In this document: piece by piece, positions 24,731-34,239 of the stretch | How the letters are laid out: each line of letters starts with the position of its first letter | Position numbering within the stretch: position 1 is the stretch's first letter | Assembly: GCF_023634865.1 (NCBI RefSeq) | Contig: NZ_JAMLJN010000003.1 | Location: forward strand, 215,650-279,649 | Length of the DNA: 64,000 bases | DNA from: Flavobacterium fragile | GTDB taxonomy: Bacteria > Bacteroidota > Bacteroidia > Flavobacteriales > Flavobacteriaceae | Direction of reading: 5' to 3' | Program-made: the position numbers and the translations under genes | The notes under the pieces: generated by a model | Database searches by the model: none | What the model saw: only the letters and a program-made list of their open reading frames with translations | What the model was told of the DNA's origin: nothing

Positions 24731-26950
24731 TTAATTATTATAAACTCTTGTTACTTTATCAATCCCGTCAACTTTTTTAATGTTTTCAATAAGTTTTTTT
24801 AAGATAGTATTATTTTGAACTACTACCGCTACTTGACCATTAAAAATTCCCGCTTCACTATTTAAGGAAATACTTTGGATATTTACATTCATTTGATTGG
24901 AAATTACTTTTGTTAATTCATTAGTAAGTCCTAAAACATCCATTCCTGTAATTTTTAAAACAGCTTTGAACTCTTCTTGAGACGAATCAATCCATTTCGC
25001 TGGAATAACTCTATAGGCGTAATTGGAACGCATACTAATAGCGTTTGGGCAGTTTTTTCGATGTACCTTAATTCCTTCGTTGATTGTTACAAATCCAAAA
25101 ACATCGTCTCCAGGTATCGGATTACAACAAGTAGAAAGTTTATAATCTAGCTTGTCTTGTTCAGTTCCAAAAACCAATAAATCATATTTTTTGCTTATTT
25201 CATTTTTTTGAATTTGATCTGATGCTGTTGAAGGAGAGCGCTTGATTGTCTTCTTGAAGAAGTTAACCAGGGTATTACTTTTTTGAGCTGCGTAATCTTT
25301 TAATTGTTGGTTTTCAATGGCTCCAATTCCAGTTCGATAAAACAAATCTAAACTGGTTTGAAGTTTAAAAAAGTTAACTAATTCATTAATTGTATTTTCG
25401 TTAAGTGTAATTTTTAAATGGCGAAGTTTGCGTTCCAATAATTCTTTTCCTTCTTCAGCAATTTTCTTTGTATTTTCATTTAATACATTTTTAATTTTGG
25501 TTTTTGCTCTAGAGGTAGTAACATAATCTAGCCATTGAGATGTTGGTTTTTGATTCGCAGAAGTTATTATTTCCACTTGATCACCACTGTTAAGTTCATA
25601 ATTCAGTGGTACTAATTTTCCATTAACTTTTGTTCCTCTAGTTTTTACTCCAATTTCAGAGTGAATACTGAACGCAAAATCTAAAGTAGTGGCTCCTTTT
25701 GGAAGGGATTTTATTTCTCCTTTAGGGGTAAAAACATAAATTTCTTTTGAATACAAATTGAGTTTAAAATCTTCAACAAAGTCAACCGCATTTGAAGCCG
25801 AATTTTCCAAAGCTTCTTTAAGTTGGTTCAACCAAATTTCTAAACCGTGTTCTTCAGAAGCTCCGTTTTTGTATTTATAGTGAGCGGCATACCCTTTTTC
25901 GGCTACTTCATCCATGCGTTCACTTCGAACTTGGATTTCCACCCAGCGTCCTTTAGGCCCCATTACGGTAATGTGTAAAGCTTCATAACCCGTGGATTTT
26001 GGTGACGAAATCCAGTCACGCAATCGGCTAGGTGAGGGTCTGTAGTGATCGGTTACAATAGAATATATTTTCCAAGCTAGGAATTTTTCATCGTGTTGAT
26101 TCGATTTGTAAATAATTCGAAGGGCAAATTTATCATATACCTCATCAAACGTTACCCCTTGGGCCTTCATTTTTCTTCGAATAGAGTAAATTGATTTTGG
26201 GCGACCCTTCATGGTAAATTCGATCCCTTCATCTGTAAGTGATTTACTTAATACCTCAGAAATCGTTTTGATGTATGCATCTTGTTCTTCTTTGGTCTCT
26301 TTTATCTTACTTACAATATCATTGTAAACCTCAGGTTCGGTATATTTTAATCCTAAGTCTTCAAGTTGTGTTTTGATGTTATAAAGACCCAAACGATGTG
26401 CTAATGGTGCGTAAATATATAAAGTTTCGGAGGCAATTTTGGCTTGTTTGTAATCGGCCATGCTTTCCATGGTTTGCATGTTGTGTAAACGGTCTGCAAT
26501 TTTTATCAAGATTACGCGAACATCATCGTTTAATGTTAGCAGCATTTTACGAAAGTTTTCAGCTTGAACAGATATCTCTTGTTCGGTTTTAACTTTTGCA
26601 ATTTTTGTTAATCCTTCTACAAGCTGTGCAATTTTAGGATTAAACATTTTTTCAATATCCTGCACGGTGATGTCAGTATCTTCTACTACATCATGCATTA
26701 AGGCTGCGGCGATAGAAGTGGCACCTAAACCAATATCTCTAGCCACAATTTTAGCTACTGCAATGGGATGAAAAATGTATGCCTCTCCTGATTTTCTTCT
26801 CTGATCTTTATGGGCATCAACAGCTACATCAAATGCCTTACGTATGATTTTTTTATCTTCATCGGAAAGGGTTTGATAACTGATGCGAAGTAGTTCTTTG
26901 TATTCTTGCGCAATGGCTTTGTTTTCGGCTTCTAATTCTAGCTCTGTCAT
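24731..26950 (-). CDS. RelA/SpoT bifunctional (p)ppGpp synthetase/hydrolase
   Basis: 739 aa. Domains in order: HD hydrolase (about 40-195) with intact HPIAVA His61, LMHDVVEDT (His86-Asp87, Glu90-Asp91) and RLHNM; synthetase (about 235-355) with GRPKSIYSIRRKMK and TGYEALHITV; TGS (about 400-460); a Cys-containing CCNPIPGDD region; and a C-terminal ACT domain. Because both HD and synthetase residues are intact it should make and degrade the alarmone, as expected for the single long RSH of many Bacteroidota. It is monocistronic. Confidence 0.94.
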   Translation of the reverse strand: MTELELEAENKAIAQEYKELLRISYQTLSDEDKKIIRKAFDVAVDAHKDQRRKSGEAYIFHPIAVAKIVARDIGLGATSIAAALMHDVVEDTDITVQDIEKMFNPKIAQLVEGLTKIAKVKTEQEISVQAENFRKMLLTLNDDVRVILIKIADRLHNMQTMESMADYKQAKIASETLYIYAPLAHRLGLYNIKTQLEDLGLKYTEPEVYNDIVSKIKETKEEQDAYIKTISEVLSKSLTDEGIEFTMKGRPKSIYSIRRKMKAQGVTFDEVYDKFALRIIYKSNQHDEKFLAWKIYSIVTDHYRPSPSRLRDWISSPKSTGYEALHITVMGPKGRWVEIQVRSERMDEVAEKGYAAHYKYKNGASEEHGLEIWLNQLKEALENSASNAVDFVEDFKLNLYSKEIYVFTPKGEIKSLPKGATTLDFAFSIHSEIGVKTRGTKVNGKLVPLNYELNSGDQVEIITSANQKPTSQWLDYVTTSRAKTKIKNVLNENTKKIAEEGKELLERKLRHLKITLNENTINELVNFFKLQTSLDLFYRTGIGAIENQQLKDYAAQKSNTLVNFFKKTIKRSPSTASDQIQKNEISKKYDLLVFGTEQDKLDYKLSTCCNPIPGDDVFGFVTINEGIKVHRKNCPNAISMRSNYAYRVIPAKWIDSSQEEFKAVLKITGMDVLGLTNELTKVISNQMNVNIQSISLNSEAGIFNGQVAVVVQNNTILKKLIENIKKVDGIDKVTRVYNN

Positions 26951-27034
26951 ATCTATTCTTTAACTAATTAAAAGTAAGGTTTTTTTTCTAATTGTACAAG
27001 TTTAGAAAACAGAAAACAGATAAAAGAAAAAACA

Positions 27035-27826
27035 TTAAAATCCGCGTTGTCTTTTCGCTTCAAATAGTAAAATAGCGGCTGCGACAGAAACATTCATGGA
27101 ATCGATTTCACCTTGCATTGGAATAATAATATTTTTAGTGCTTTCAGTTCGCCATTTTTCAGATAAACCTGTTGCTTCTGTACCAACAACTAAAGCAGTA
27201 GGAGTGGTGTAGTCTTGCGAATGATATTCTGTTGAATCTTGTAAAGTAGCCGAAAAAAAATTGATTTTATTTGCTTTTAAATAAGCAATAACTTCTTCCG
27301 TAGTTCCAACTGCAATTTGTCGGGTAAACAAACACCCAACACTTGAGCGAACAATATTGGGATTGTATAAATCGCTTTTTGGATTGGCGATGATAATTGC
27401 ATCAATATTAGCCGCATCTGCGGTTCTTAAAATAGCGCCAACGTTTCCTGGTTTTTCCAAAGATTCCCCAACTAAAATTAATGGGTTTTTAGAAAGTTTT
27501 AAATCTGATAAGGCTAATGATTTTGTTTTGGCAATTGCTAAAATGCCTTCGGTTGTATCGCGATAGGCTAGTTTTTGATAGACCTCTTTCGAGATTTCGA
27601 TAAGTTCTACTGAGTTCGATTTTACCAGATTTTTTATTTCTTTTTCCGAAATGATTTCAGGTAAAAATAAAATAGTTTCTAATTCATAACCGCCTTTTAA
27701 TGCCAATTCAATTTCGCGTTTTCCTTCAATTAAAAAAGTGCCCGTTTGTTTACGAACTTTTGCCTTTTCTTGTAATTGAACTAACGATTTAATAAACGGA
27801 TTTTGAACCGAGGTGATTTGTTTCAT
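27035..27826 (-). CDS. TrmH/SpoU-family RNA 2'-O-methyltransferase
   Basis: 263 aa from the ATG at 27826 (MKQITSVQNPFIKSL); the longer frame from 27868 runs back through the promoter and the preceding terminator. An N-terminal L30e-like RNA-binding domain (about 10-95) is followed by the knotted SPOUT catalytic domain with ILVGESLEKPGNVGAILRTADA, LVVGTEATGLSE and the PMQGEIDSMNVSVAAAILLFE motif. It methylates a ribose in rRNA or tRNA; the exact target (RlmB-like, TsnR-like) cannot be fixed from sequence. Confidence 0.9.
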   Translation of the reverse strand: MKQITSVQNPFIKSLVQLQEKAKVRKQTGTFLIEGKREIELALKGGYELETILFLPEIISEKEIKNLVKSNSVELIEISKEVYQKLAYRDTTEGILAIAKTKSLALSDLKLSKNPLILVGESLEKPGNVGAILRTADAANIDAIIIANPKSDLYNPNIVRSSVGCLFTRQIAVGTTEEVIAYLKANKINFFSATLQDSTEYHSQDYTTPTALVVGTEATGLSEKWRTESTKNIIIPMQGEIDSMNVSVAAAILLFEAKRQRGF

Positions 27827-27844
27827 GAATAAGAAATTATAAGG

Positions 27845-27852
27845 CAAAAATA
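27845..27852 (-). promoter_or_regulatory. -7 box of the RNA methyltransferase gene
   Basis: TATTTTTG on the minus strand, 19 nt upstream of the ATG at 27826. It sits directly beyond the terminator of the upstream amidohydrolase operon. Confidence 0.4.
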
Positions 27853-27855
27853 CAA

Positions 27856-27884
27856 AAAAGCCTCTCATTTACTGAAAGGCTTTT
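27856..27884 (-). terminator. Terminator of the amidohydrolase operon
   Basis: AAAAGCCTCTCA (27856-27867) pairs with TGAAAGGCTTTT (27873-27884) with one mismatch; a T-run follows on the minus strand. It is 5 nt after the stop at 27889. Confidence 0.65.
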
Positions 27885-27888
27885 GGTC

Positions 27889-29181
27889 TTATTTTTTTTG
27901 TTGTTCGAATTTTCCTTTGTAACGTTGGTACAATTCGGTGTGATGACTTTCCAAACTGATTTGTCTTCCATCGATAAATGCGAATGAAATTACATTGGTT
28001 TTCATGTCTAAAGCATCGCCTTCAGAAATAAATAAGGTAGCGCTTTTACCTGATTCTAACGTTCCATATTGCTTGTCAATTCCTAAAATTTTTGCAGAAT
28101 TTCCTGTGATTAATTGTAATGCCTGCTCTTTTGTTAATCCCCAAGCGGCACAAGTTCCGGCATAAAACGGAAGGTTTCGGGTTTGCATACGTTCCATGTC
28201 GCCCGCATTTTGTAAGCCAACTAAAACGCCTGCATCCACTAATAATTTAGCATTTTTGTATGGTAAATTAACATCTTCATCTTCTAATAAAGGTAAACTG
28301 TGTACGCGATTCAATAAAACAGAAACGTTATTTTCTTTTAATAAAGTACCTACTTTAAAAGCATAATAACCTCCAACAATCGTCATGTTTTTGATGTTGT
28401 TTTTCTTTTTGAACAAAACCGCATCAATGATTTCTTTCTCACCATTTGCATTTACAAATAAAGTTTTTTCACCAGTTTGTAAACCTTTCATGGCTTCAAA
28501 AGGAATGTCTTTTTTTGCATTTTTACTTCCCAAATAAGCAAAAGCATTTTCAAAATATTCTTGAATCGCTTTCACTTGAGGATCGTAGTTTTTGTTCATT
28601 TCAATTCCTCCTGGTTCTGCCCACCAACCCGCTCTTGAATAACTTCTTGGCCAGTTTAAGTGAATACCATCGTTAGCTTTTATTGTAGCATCTTCCCAAT
28701 TCCAAGCATCTAATTGAACAATTGATGAAGTACCTGCAATTCTTCCGCCTCTTGGTGTAATTTGCGCTAATAAAACTCCGTTTGGACGCGTAGTTTCTAC
28801 CAATTTAGATTCAGCATTATAAGCAATAATACTTCTTACGTGAGGATTGAATTCTCCAATTTCACTTTCGTCATCTGAAGCTCTTACCGCATCAATTTCA
28901 ACTAAACCTAATGTTGAATTTGGCGCAATGAATCCTGGATAAACATGTTTTCCAGAAGCATCAATCACAATATCGTGTTTGGCTGGTTTCATTACGGTTG
29001 CATCGCCAATAGTGGCAATTTTTCCATCGATAATCGAAATTAAACTGTTTTCGATTACTTGTCCGTTTCCTAAATGTGCTTTGGCACCTAAGATTAAAAT
29101 CGATTTGCTTTGTTTTGGTGCTGGCGTTTGTTGGGCAAACCCAAAAAAAGAAATAAGTAAAAGAACTATATATTTTTTCAT
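27889..29181 (-). CDS. Secreted amidohydrolase (imidazolonepropionase-like)
   Basis: 430 aa from the ATG at 29181, which gives the signal peptide MKKYIVLLLISFFGFAQQ; the longer frame from 29214 overlaps the preceding gene. The fold is that of metal-dependent amidohydrolases: N-terminal beta-sandwich part (ILILGAKAHLGNG), DASGKHVYPGFIAPN where active enzymes carry HxH, and C-terminal GNSAKILGIDKQYGTLESGKSA. The first metal motif reads GFIAPN, lacking both His residues, so catalysis as a normal hydrolase is doubtful. It follows the 1007-aa amidohydrolase by 2 nt, so they probably work together. Confidence 0.82.
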   Translation of the reverse strand: MKKYIVLLLISFFGFAQQTPAPKQSKSILILGAKAHLGNGQVIENSLISIIDGKIATIGDATVMKPAKHDIVIDASGKHVYPGFIAPNSTLGLVEIDAVRASDDESEIGEFNPHVRSIIAYNAESKLVETTRPNGVLLAQITPRGGRIAGTSSIVQLDAWNWEDATIKANDGIHLNWPRSYSRAGWWAEPGGIEMNKNYDPQVKAIQEYFENAFAYLGSKNAKKDIPFEAMKGLQTGEKTLFVNANGEKEIIDAVLFKKKNNIKNMTIVGGYYAFKVGTLLKENNVSVLLNRVHSLPLLEDEDVNLPYKNAKLLVDAGVLVGLQNAGDMERMQTRNLPFYAGTCAAWGLTKEQALQLITGNSAKILGIDKQYGTLESGKSATLFISEGDALDMKTNVISFAFIDGRQISLESHHTELYQRYKGKFEQQKK

Positions 29182-29183
29182 AA

Positions 29184-32100
29184 TTAGTTGTATTTGTAGT
29201 GCGACTCTTTGCAATATTCTCCTAAAGTATCACAGTGGTAGTGACCGTTTTCTTTTTTCTTAGGCAATTGCGTTTTCATTCCTTTGTTTTTAGCGTCTAA
29301 CATGAAATTGATTAGTTCAGCACGCTCTTTTTGAATTAAGGCTAAAGTCTCTTTTTCTTTTTCTAAATCGTAGAAAATGATTCCGTCTACTAAAGTTTTT
29401 TCTGCTCTTGTGTAAATAGACAAAGGACTGTCTGACCAAAGTACCACATCGGCATCTTTACCCACTTTAATACTTCCTACTTTATTATCTACTTGAAGAA
29501 TTTTTGCTGGATTTAAGGATACGAAATTCCATGCTTCTTCCTCTGTTACGTTTCCGTATTTCACTGTTTTAGCTGCTTCTTGGTTTAGTCGTCTTGACAT
29601 TTCAGCATCATCTGAATTGATAGAAACTTTTACACCTTCGTTCATCATGATTGAAGCGTTGTATGGAATAGCATCGTTAACTTCATATTTGTAAGCCCAC
29701 CAATCGGCAAATGTTGAACCAGCAACACCGTGAGCTGACATCTTATCTGCTAATTTATATCCTTCTAAAATGTGTGTAAACGTTTGGATTTTGAATCCGT
29801 AACGCTCAGCTAATTTTATCAACATATTAATTTCCGATTGTACATAAGAGTGACAAGTGATGAAACGTTTTTTAGCTAAAATTTCGCCTAAAACTTCCAT
29901 TTCGATGTCAAATCTTGGCATTTTTTTATTCTTGCCAGATTTGTAAGCATCCCATTCGTTTTTATATTCGATAGCTCTAGTAAAATAATCTTCATAAACT
30001 TGTTCTACACCCATACGCGATTGTGGGAAACGATTACGAGCATTATCTCCCCAATTCGATTGTTTTACGTTTTCACCCAAAGCAAATTTGATATATTTTG
30101 GAGCATCTTTTACTAACATTTCATCAGGAGAATACCCCCATTTTAATTTGATGAATGCCGCACGACCACCAATTGGATTTGCAGAACCATGTAATAAGTT
30201 AGCCGAAGTAACGCCACCCGCCAAATTTCTGTAAATATTAATATCATCTGAATTTACAACATCTTCAATGGTAACTTCTGCTGATGAATTTTGACCACCT
30301 TCATTTACTCCATTTGAAATAGCAATATGTGAGTGTTCATCAATGATTCCAGCCGTTAAATGTTTTCCAGTTCCGTCAACTACTTTTGCTCCAGTTGAAG
30401 GTAAGTTTTTGCCAATTTTTGCAATTTTTCCGTTTTGGATTAAAACATCGGTTTCTTTTAGAATTCCGTCTTTTTCACCTGTCCAAACGGTTGTGTTTTT
30501 GAATAAAATAGTTTCTTGTTTTGGTTTTTCAGTCGTTCCAAACGAAATATTTGGATACGTTACAGCATACATGGAAGGAACTTTTGGTTCGTCTTTTTTG
30601 TCGTCTTTCTTTTTATCTTCTTTAATTTCAGTAGCTCTTTTTGTAGCGGTCCAAGACGTTTCGTTTCCATTTTCTAAAACAGCTTTTCCTTGCATCATGT
30701 CTTTTACGAAAGTTCCAGAAAGTCTAACGAAATTCGCTTTTGTAGTATCTTGATTTTTGATTACCAAGTTTATCCAAGGATCATTGAATTGAATCTTTGT
30801 TCCAAAGTTGATGCTATCTTTAACTGCTTTAGCTTCAAATTTTGAAGTTTCGCCTTCGATTTTTAATTCGAATTTGTGATTATCAAAAACTAAATCGTAT
30901 GTTCCTCTAATATCAGTAGGATTGATTTTGTCGATGATATTTCTATTTCCTTGCACCCAGTTTTCTAAGATGTTGCTTTTGTCTTCAAAAAGATCACCTG
31001 AAACAATGATGAAGTTCGCTAATTTTCCTTTTGAAATAGAACCTACTTTATCAAATTGATTTACCAATTTAGCAGGAGTTTCTGTTAAGGCTAATAACGC
31101 TTTGTCTTTTGGTAAACCATAATTCACAGCTTTTCTTAAATTAGATAAAAACGATTTTGTATCTTTTAAATCAGCTGTAGAAAGCACAAAAGGGACATTA
31201 TTCTCAGCCAAGATTTTCAAGTTGAATGGTGCTTGATTCCAAAACTTCATATCGCTCAAGCTTACTTGTTGCGCTAAATAAGGGTCAGAAACATCATAAG
31301 CATCAGGGAAATTTAATGGTATGATGAAAGTAGCGCCTGATTTTTTGATTTCGTCAATGCGTTCAAATTCGTTTCCGCTTCCTTTAATTAGGTATTTTAC
31401 TCCAAATTCATTCCCTAATTTATTTGCTCTTAATGCATTTAGTTTATCACCAGCATTAAAGATTTGCAATAAAGATTTGTTCGCATTGAAAGCTTCTAAG
31501 GACAAATCTTTGGTAGTAGCACTGCCTTGTGCATACCATTTTGCATCGTGATATACCTGACGAATTAAAGCCATACTTCCCATCACTGAAGAAGGATAGC
31601 TTTGCTTTGTAAATTTACTTCTGCTGAATGTAAAATGTTGTGATACTTTATCTTTTAACATTCTATCAGCGTTAGTGCCGAAGTCGTTTAAGGTCCAAAG
31701 TAAACCAGTTCCAGCAATCACACCATCATTATGATGACTTAAAACGGTTCCAAACCCAGCTTCTCTCAAACTTCCGGCTACTTTTGAATCATAATTTAAG
31801 TTTTCGTAGGCATTGTATTCTGGTTTTATGTGATCGTTCCAATAATAACCTTCACGATTAGTGTCATACTGAGGCGTGAAATTACCATTTGGTCTTGGAG
31901 TAGGTTTGTTTATTCCAAATTCACTATACAATTCGATGAATGATGGATAAATTGTTTTCCCTGTTGCGTCTACAAGTGTAGCTCCTTTTGGGATGGTAAC
32001 ATTAGTTCCTACTTCTACAATTTTGTTTTCTTTGATTAACAGCGTTGCTTTTTCAATTTTTTGCGTTGCTGATACATAAATAGTAGCGTTTGTAATTGCG

Positions 32101-32207
32101 GTAAAGTTTTTAAAACTTTGTTTTACGCCATCATTTTTTGGAAAATATTCTTGTGCATTCGTTGATAAAGAAAGCAAGAATACTAACAATAACGATAAGT
32201 ATCTCAT
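29184..32207 (-). CDS. Large secreted amidohydrolase family protein, two-domain
   Basis: 1007 aa with signal peptide MRYLSLLLVFLLSLSTNAQ. Two amidohydrolase modules are visible. The N-terminal one (about 30-430) has YPSFIELYSEFG in place of the HxH metal motif and looks non-catalytic. The C-terminal one (about 565-985) keeps GIIDEHSHIAIS, HSYVQSE, FTHILEG and NSDDAEMSRR, so a metal centre is likely. A Lys/Asp-rich linker (about 520-550) joins them. Substrates of such periplasmic enzymes are often peptides or cyclic amides; not known here. No T9SS sorting domain is seen. Confidence 0.85.
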   Translation of the reverse strand: MRYLSLLLVFLLSLSTNAQEYFPKNDGVKQSFKNFTAITNATIYVSATQKIEKATLLIKENKIVEVGTNVTIPKGATLVDATGKTIYPSFIELYSEFGINKPTPRPNGNFTPQYDTNREGYYWNDHIKPEYNAYENLNYDSKVAGSLREAGFGTVLSHHNDGVIAGTGLLWTLNDFGTNADRMLKDKVSQHFTFSRSKFTKQSYPSSVMGSMALIRQVYHDAKWYAQGSATTKDLSLEAFNANKSLLQIFNAGDKLNALRANKLGNEFGVKYLIKGSGNEFERIDEIKKSGATFIIPLNFPDAYDVSDPYLAQQVSLSDMKFWNQAPFNLKILAENNVPFVLSTADLKDTKSFLSNLRKAVNYGLPKDKALLALTETPAKLVNQFDKVGSISKGKLANFIIVSGDLFEDKSNILENWVQGNRNIIDKINPTDIRGTYDLVFDNHKFELKIEGETSKFEAKAVKDSINFGTKIQFNDPWINLVIKNQDTTKANFVRLSGTFVKDMMQGKAVLENGNETSWTATKRATEIKEDKKKDDKKDEPKVPSMYAVTYPNISFGTTEKPKQETILFKNTTVWTGEKDGILKETDVLIQNGKIAKIGKNLPSTGAKVVDGTGKHLTAGIIDEHSHIAISNGVNEGGQNSSAEVTIEDVVNSDDINIYRNLAGGVTSANLLHGSANPIGGRAAFIKLKWGYSPDEMLVKDAPKYIKFALGENVKQSNWGDNARNRFPQSRMGVEQVYEDYFTRAIEYKNEWDAYKSGKNKKMPRFDIEMEVLGEILAKKRFITCHSYVQSEINMLIKLAERYGFKIQTFTHILEGYKLADKMSAHGVAGSTFADWWAYKYEVNDAIPYNASIMMNEGVKVSINSDDAEMSRRLNQEAAKTVKYGNVTEEEAWNFVSLNPAKILQVDNKVGSIKVGKDADVVLWSDSPLSIYTRAEKTLVDGIIFYDLEKEKETLALIQKERAELINFMLDAKNKGMKTQLPKKKENGHYHCDTLGEYCKESHYKYN

Positions 32208-32303
32208 GTTTTTAGGGTTTTGTAATGGCTAAAGATAAAAATTATCTTCGATTTAATAATTCATGAATCAGAATTTGTAAAATTTTAACTTTTGATGATT
32301 CAA

Positions 32304-34130
32304 TTAACGCAATAGATATAAATATCCTGTTAAAGGTTCAGGATAATCGGAATCGTTTAATTGTAGAATATAAAAATAAGTACCGCTTGGAGCTTTATTA
32401 CTCAATATGCCATCTTCAACATAACCATCCCAGTCTGGTTTAGTATTATTACCTGTCCATAATAATCTTCCCCAACGATTGTAGATGAACAGTTCAAAAT
32501 TCAAAAATACATCCCTTAATCCATCTATGAAAAAGGAATCGTTTGCTCCATCATTGTTTGGTGAAACAGCATTGTAAACAGTTGGAGGACAGTTTTTTGT
32601 TAATAATAGGAAAGAAGTTACGGAAATACACCCATTGTCGATTCGAACAAAAATTTCTTTGGGAGAGTTTGTTGTTTGGAAGTTATTAGTGTTTAAAATA
32701 GGGTTGTTATTTTGTAAAGCATCATCATAACTTTCGTGAAAAGAAACAACGTGATTACCATTAGTTTTGACTAATTCAGAATAGCTTGAAAAATCAAAAA
32801 CACCACTATTAAGACCTAAATTACACGTTGTTAAATTTTCTAATGTATTAAAGCTAGGAGATACAATTAATGTTATTTCAATTTCAAATGTATTATTGTT
32901 TTCTATTAATTCTGGTCTAATTCCTATACCACTTCCGGTATCATCAACGACGGCTTTTAAAGTAAAGTTTAAAGGTATTGTATTTGGTATTGTTAAATTG
33001 ATAGTTCCGTATTCACTACCACCAATAGGAATAACATTTTGGGTATAAGTTGTAGCCAAAACTTCGCTTCCCACATAAAAAGTAATAGGTGTATTGGCTT
33101 GTAAAACTTCGGTACTATTTATGTTGGAAACAGTAAAGGCAAGGGTAAGTTCTCTTGAATTACATTCAGATGATGGATTTTCCAAAACTATAGTAGCATC
33201 TGGAAGTTGACTGTTTAGTTTAGTAACTATAGTACTTAACATCACATAATCTTGAGCTGATTGGAGTGAAACCGTTGCAGAAGTAGTTCCTGGAACGATA
33301 TAATTTTCAATAGAGTAAACATCCAAATCCATATTGTATAGATTTGTTTCGTTTATTTCAGTATTGGTTCCGTTGAATGCATTGTTACTAGGATTTAGAG
33401 AATTACTGAGTATGGTTGTTACGCCATTTGCAGAAAAACTTAGACGTTCACTTTCTTGTATCATTCTGTCACCTTCCCAAGCGATAAATCCAATTTTTGC
33501 ACCGGTATTACTGATCAAATAAAGATTGTTTAATTCAATTGTCATATTGTCAATTATTGGTGGAGAAGCATATGGATTTGGAGAAAGTGCTTCTAAGCCT
33601 TGATAAATATTAATTTGATTTAATGTTAAGTTTGGATTTTCATACACCACAAGAATTGCCCAACCAGCAAATTGAGTAGCATTTAAATAGTAAGTTGTAA
33701 CTAAGCTGTTAAGATCAAAATCGGATAATGTGTAAGTTCCATTACCATTATTTTGTACAAATGTTGTAATGTCTTTAAATGCACTAAAGTAATCTAAACT
33801 ACTTGAGGTTCCTTGTATTGTATTTAAGATATCTGGTGTCATATCCGTTCCGTTCAACTTAACTAAAGTATCACCAGAACCACTGCCAGCCCAATATAAA
33901 TAGGCTCTTTCAATTCTATCGTTACTTGATAAATTTAAATTAGCTGATGATTGCGTTAATAAGTAATCTGGAAACATGAAATTATTTTCATAAGGGTTCA
34001 TCGTATTCCCAATAAAAGTAAAATCGTATCTACCGTTGATTTGAGTAAATATTGAAATATCCTGTGCTTTGGTGAAAGTTGGAGTAATTATTTGTGTTAG
34101 AAAAATGAGGCAAAGTAATTTTTTCAACAT
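32304..34130 (-). CDS. T9SS type B sorting domain-containing secreted protein
   Basis: 608 aa. A signal peptide (MLKKLLCLIFLTQIITPTFTKAQ) is followed by a domain starting with DISIFTQINGRYDFTFIGNTM, beta-rich segments with CARDB-like spacing (about 310-410), and the C-terminal type B sorting domain: AVSPNNDGANDSFFIDGL, FELFIYNRWGRLLWTG, WDGYVEDG, APSGTYFYILQL and the final GYLYLLR. Type B domains direct export by the type IX secretion system and usually surface attachment or release through SprF-type partners. The passenger function is unknown. It is monocistronic and divergent from the polysaccharide locus. Confidence 0.9.
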   Translation of the reverse strand: MLKKLLCLIFLTQIITPTFTKAQDISIFTQINGRYDFTFIGNTMNPYENNFMFPDYLLTQSSANLNLSSNDRIERAYLYWAGSGSGDTLVKLNGTDMTPDILNTIQGTSSSLDYFSAFKDITTFVQNNGNGTYTLSDFDLNSLVTTYYLNATQFAGWAILVVYENPNLTLNQINIYQGLEALSPNPYASPPIIDNMTIELNNLYLISNTGAKIGFIAWEGDRMIQESERLSFSANGVTTILSNSLNPSNNAFNGTNTEINETNLYNMDLDVYSIENYIVPGTTSATVSLQSAQDYVMLSTIVTKLNSQLPDATIVLENPSSECNSRELTLAFTVSNINSTEVLQANTPITFYVGSEVLATTYTQNVIPIGGSEYGTINLTIPNTIPLNFTLKAVVDDTGSGIGIRPELIENNNTFEIEITLIVSPSFNTLENLTTCNLGLNSGVFDFSSYSELVKTNGNHVVSFHESYDDALQNNNPILNTNNFQTTNSPKEIFVRIDNGCISVTSFLLLTKNCPPTVYNAVSPNNDGANDSFFIDGLRDVFLNFELFIYNRWGRLLWTGNNTKPDWDGYVEDGILSNKAPSGTYFYILQLNDSDYPEPLTGYLYLLR

Positions 34131-34239
34131 ACTGATTTAGTGAAAATACGGTCATAAATTTACTATATTTTTTTAAAAAACTTATTAAAGATGATAGAAC
34201 CCATAAAAAATTAGTAATTTTCCGCTTTAAAAATTAGTT

